Source of the DNA: Choanephora cucurbitarum
Taxonomy: Eukaryota > Mucoromycota > Mucoromycetes > Mucorales > Choanephoraceae
Assembly: GCA_025331435.1 (NCBI GenBank)
Contig: JAIWNI010000032.1
Span: 124,001-188,000, forward strand
Length of the DNA: 64,000 nucleotides
Direction: 5' to 3'
Positions 61,055 to 64,000 of the stretch are shown piece after piece. Within the stretch, counting starts at the first letter, position 1, and each line of letters starts with the position of its first letter. A model generated the notes under the pieces. The model saw only the letters and a list, made by a program, of their open reading frames with translations, did not search any database and was not told the DNA's origin. A program made the translations under genes and the position numbers.

Positions 61055-62426
61055 CTATATTTTTAGTATGCATGGTTCAATGTTCTCTTTCTCTAATTTA
61101 CCTTGGTCTGTTGCTTGGTAGCTATGGTTAGGCTTGAATCTTTTCTCAGGTCTTGTCTCATCTTCATCTTCATGTTGACTCAGTGTGTTCCAGATAGTAT
61201 AGATAGACTCGATTGATAAACTTCGAAATGGAACAGATGATTTAACAGAGGAGGAAGGAGAAGTAGGCGGTAAAGGAGGTGGGATGGAGGGTGATGTTGG
61301 GGGAATGGAGGGTGATGTTGGGGGTATATCGTCTTCTTCATCTTTGTTATGGTCTGATAATTTGGCTGAAGATTCTTCAGGTGGAGGAGAGTTTGGTATA
61401 AAGACAGACCAATCATCATCTTCATATTCAAACAATTTCCTTAGAGAGGCATTCTTTCTTTCTTCTTCTGTGGTAGCCTTTGTCTTGTCTTCCGGAGACT
61501 CATGAATTGTCGGTAATGGTAACTCTTTTGATAAATCAGGTTTGGATGAACTTGGCATCAGGACCCATTTGGCAACATCCGATTCCTTGGATGTCATGGC
61601 AACCGAGGTAGGTGCCAAATGAAATTTCGAACTCAGAACAAGTAGTTGAAGAATGGCATCCTAATGATGTGTTTAATGAAACTGAGAAAATGATAGCTAA
61701 AATAGGACAACTCACTCGATTGACATCTTTATGGCCCAAACTAGACTTCAGTTTGTCTACAATTTCCATCGTATTGAGACAGACATGTTGCTCAAGTAAT
61801 TGCATCACATCAGCCTCTAGCTTATGATCCACATTTGAGTCACCATCATGAGGCGTATTGACTTCAGATTCACCGCTTTCAATTTGACTTGGGTATCTAG
61901 GCTTGATGAAGCTATTGGGCAAGATAAACACGAAGCTTGTTTGATTGATTTCAATCAGATCGCCTGTCTTGAGCACAGCAGGCTTATCGCGAGGCTTCTT
62001 TACTGCATGATTGATACGAATGCCATTTCGACCATACACATAGATCTCCCAACGATCACGGCGCATGCTGAACCTGATCTCACAGTGTCTTCGAGAGATA
62101 GCTTTAGAAGAACCAAAGTCGACATCAACTGTGGCCTGACGTCGTTTTGATGCAGGTGGATGGGTGGCGGTTGATCGACCGAGGACGATGCAAGGGATGC
62201 TCAAGTAACTAGTCCAATTAGAGCCTGCCAGTCGAGGATACAGATGAATGTCACCTGCAGGTACAGGCGGTGTATTGACTTTGACTGTGTCTGACGATTC
62301 TGTCAAGAGATGAAAGCCGTTGGATAGTTCATCGTCATTAAACTTATTTTTTTTTTGTTTCAATGTCTATGCTTAATGTAGTGTCTTTTAGTGTTTGCTT
62401 ACCGACTGACTATGAAGTTGAGCCAT
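61055..62426 (-). CDS. FHA-domain protein, 426 aa
   Basis: Three exons on the minus strand (62426-62403, 62366-61716, 61660-61055). Residues about 45-140 form an FHA phosphothreonine-binding domain: LSIPCIVLGRSTATH (the GR of the loop), SSKAISRRHCEIRF (SxxH), WEIYVYGRNGIRINH (the N-G pair) and LKTGDLIEINQTSFVF. The context resembles fungal Fhl1-type proteins, but I see no forkhead domain. A helical segment (LEADVMQLLEQHVCLNTMEI, then DAILQLLVLSS) may be a small winged-helix-like unit. The C-terminal half is disordered and Pro/Ser-rich, with a PPTSPSI tandem repeat. It is probably nuclear; its partner is unknown. The 3' end is 45 bases from the convergent nicastrin stop. Confidence 0.82.
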
Positions 62427-62566
62427 TTATCTTGAAAGAATAAGTTGCATTAGTTTTTTTTTCTTTGTCAAGTGGCACTTGTTTTAAAAGGCCGCAATCA
62501 GCCAAGCGAAAAAGAAAACATCCATACACATACACTTGCTTTTATTTTTTTACATTACTTTCTAAT
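62427..62566. promoter_or_regulatory. Compact divergent promoter region (FHA gene / CHMP5)
   Basis: Only 140 bases separate the two divergent ATGs. There is a T-run (62454-62463) on one side and an ACATACAC / T-rich block on the other. No TATA box is obvious. A shared bidirectional promoter is inferred from spacing alone. Confidence 0.4.
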
Positions 62567-63587
62567 ATGAACAGATTGTTTGGTTCAGGTAAAAAGGTGC
62601 CCAAACCTACTTTGAACGATGCCATTGCCAATGTGAGTTTATCAGAGTTGTTGGATTGTATTTTATTAATCGAGTTGCATAAATGTAGACAGATGTCCGA
62701 GTCGATGCTGTGGAAGTTAAGATTAGAAAACTCGATGCTGAACTGACACGATATAGAGATCAACTAAAGAAAATGAGAGAAGGCCCTGCCAAAGTAAAAA
62801 AAAGAAACAAAAAAGAGAGAGGAATTTGACATAGTATGTTCCTAACCTATTTTTTTTTTGATGATAGAAAAATGTGCAACAAAAGGCATTACGTGTATTG
62901 AAGCAAAAGAAGCTGTAAGTAGTTGTTATCGACATAAAGAATAGATTGCTTATTCCTGAAACAAGTTATGAGTCTCAGCGTGATAATCTCCAGCAACAGT
63001 CATTCAATATGGAACAAGCACAAATGACAACTGAGAATTTACGTAATGTGATGGCCACAGTAGATGCTATGCAGACAGCAAACAAGGAAATGAAGAAACA
63101 ATACAAGAATGTGAACTTGGATAAGATTGATGTAAGTTCAAATCTAACAGACTGTAATACTGGTGGCTAAAGCATGGCTCTATAGCAATTACAAGATGAA
63201 ATGGAAGATTTGATGGAGCAAGCGAATGAAGTGCAAGAGACTCTGGGCAGATCCTATAATCTACCTGATGATATTGACGAAGATGACCTTGAAGCAGGTA
63301 AGCTGTCTTCTAGTTGACATATAAGCTATTGACTGTTTCTCTTCAAGAATTGGATGCACTTGGTGATGAATTAGAATTTGAAGATGAAGAAATACCCTCT
63401 TACCTTCAAGAAGATGAATTGGAACTTCCAAAGATATCCGAGACAGATCCCTCTAAAGCAGTAAGATGTTTACTTTTTATTGAATACTTATAAGTGAAAT
63501 TAACTTTTTATTGGGCAATAGCATCAAGATGTTAAACTGGATGAGTTTGGTTTACCTGTTGCAGCAGAAGCTCCTATGAAAGCCTAA
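62567..63587 (+). CDS. VPS60: Charged multivesicular body protein 5 (ESCRT-III, Vps60)
   Basis: Seven exons (62567-62632, 62689-62793, 62868-62914, 62966-63131, 63186-63297, 63348-63460, 63522-63587) give 224 aa (human CHMP5 219). It has the basic N-terminal start [20 protein letters not shown]. The Snf7-fold coiled-coil core follows: [60 protein letters not shown] and [20 protein letters not shown]. The C-terminal acidic part has [20 protein letters not shown] and [14 protein letters not shown], which bind Vta1/LIP5. It is an accessory ESCRT-III subunit in endosomal sorting that regulates Vps4 through Vta1. Confidence 0.96.
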
Positions 63588-63905
63588 TATATCCCCCTTC
63601 TGTTCTTCTGATTTCAATGATAGGAACAATAAATCAAATGTGAGTGATCAACTTACTGCTTAAAAGTGTTTCTTTTATCTCATTAAGACCCTACATGAAA
63701 TAGGCGTATGTGTGTGCACATGCTTATTTTAGTTTAATAAGGATGGAGAAAGGGAGGGGGGTGTTTATTTACATAATGATCATATAGATTGGGTGGCATA
63801 AGATGAGTTAAAATGATAGTTTGAAACGAAACATGATATAGGGTGAATGAACAAATGAGATATTTACATAAGAAGCAATTAAAGAATGTGTGTGTGTGTT
63901 GGAGA
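63588..63905. other. Intergenic region between convergent genes
   Basis: 3' flanks of CHMP5 and of a minus-strand gene. It contains short GT-rich repeats near 63706-63718 and 63887-63899. Nothing else was seen. Confidence 0.5.
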
Positions 63906-64000
63906 TTATTGAATTGCATTCATAGCATAGGCTAGTGCTGATAAGCAATTTAATGCTGTATTGATATATACATAGTCGTCAAATGAATGGTCCAAATGCT
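63906..64000 (-). CDS. 3' end of an unidentified gene (truncated by window edge)
   Basis: Minus-strand frame open from the window edge to a TAA at 63906-63908, reading HLDHSFDDYVYINTALNCLS then ALAYAMNAIQ. The 31 residues have a regular helical pattern and the right position for a convergent neighbour of CHMP5. They are too short to assign to a family. Confidence 0.5.
   Translation of the reverse strand, partial: HLDHSFDDYVYINTALNCLSALAYAMNAIQ

Overview
The window is nuclear DNA of a mucoralean (Mucoromycota) filamentous fungus. It is AT-rich. Most genes carry several short introns (mostly 45-100 nt) with GTAAGT-type donors. The gene content includes a secreted glucoamylase with an N-terminal CBM21 starch-binding domain, an arrangement typical of Rhizopus/Mucor. 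There is no operon structure and I saw no rRNA, tRNA or CRISPR. Genus and species cannot be fixed from the sequence alone. Gene models below were joined by hand, checking GT-AG (or GC-AG) sites and reading phase at every junction.

Layout. 1-1632 (-): 5' part of a gene joining two cyclic-nucleotide-binding domains to an F-box. 3119-5191 (+): biotin-protein-ligase-like gene with damaged catalytic motifs. 6943-11777 (+): 1414-aa fusion of a fatty-acyl-CoA-reductase-like and a glycerophosphate-acyltransferase-like domain. 14017-16866 (+): ATG13. 18367-20334 (+): glucoamylase, convergent with an aldo/keto reductase (20409-21646, -). 22069-22640 (+): RNA polymerase subunit RPB6. 23373-25970 (+): CYC8/SSN6 corepressor, convergent with a tetraspanin (26012-27213, -). 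27.2-29.9 kb: sparse, with two weak small gene candidates and a MITE. 29898-31718 (-): 434-aa protein of unknown function with a PD-(D/E)XK-like pattern. 31.7-38.06 kb: gene-poor and repeat-rich, with decayed coding remnants. 38062-40361 (+): GH3 beta-glucosidase. 41198-42333 (+): COQ9, convergent with a PAS-fold-like protein (42478-43515, -). 45375-46854 (-): three-RRM protein. 47209-48147 (+): PEHE-like nuclear protein, convergent with an SLC35F6-like transporter (48279-49517, -). 51267-54307 (-): TPS2-type trehalose enzyme. 55964-57367 (+): GDP-L-fucose synthase. 57638-58411 (+): ribosomal protein eL33. 58629-61009 (+): nicastrin, convergent with an FHA-domain protein (61055-62426, -). 62567-63587 (+): CHMP5/Vps60. 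63906-64000 (-): 3' end of an unidentified gene.

The genes are independent housekeeping or secreted functions, not a pathway cluster: starch and beta-glucan hydrolysis, autophagy and ESCRT trafficking, transcription, ubiquinone, trehalose and nucleotide-sugar metabolism. The most interesting items are the FAR-acyltransferase fusion in which both catalytic residues appear substituted, the biotin-ligase homologue lacking its ATP/biotin motif, a nicastrin (gamma-secretase subunit) in a fungus, three GC-AG introns, and a TA-flanked MITE family. One MITE-like copy sits beside each arm of a roughly 400-bp repeat present in inverted orientation about 31 kb apart.
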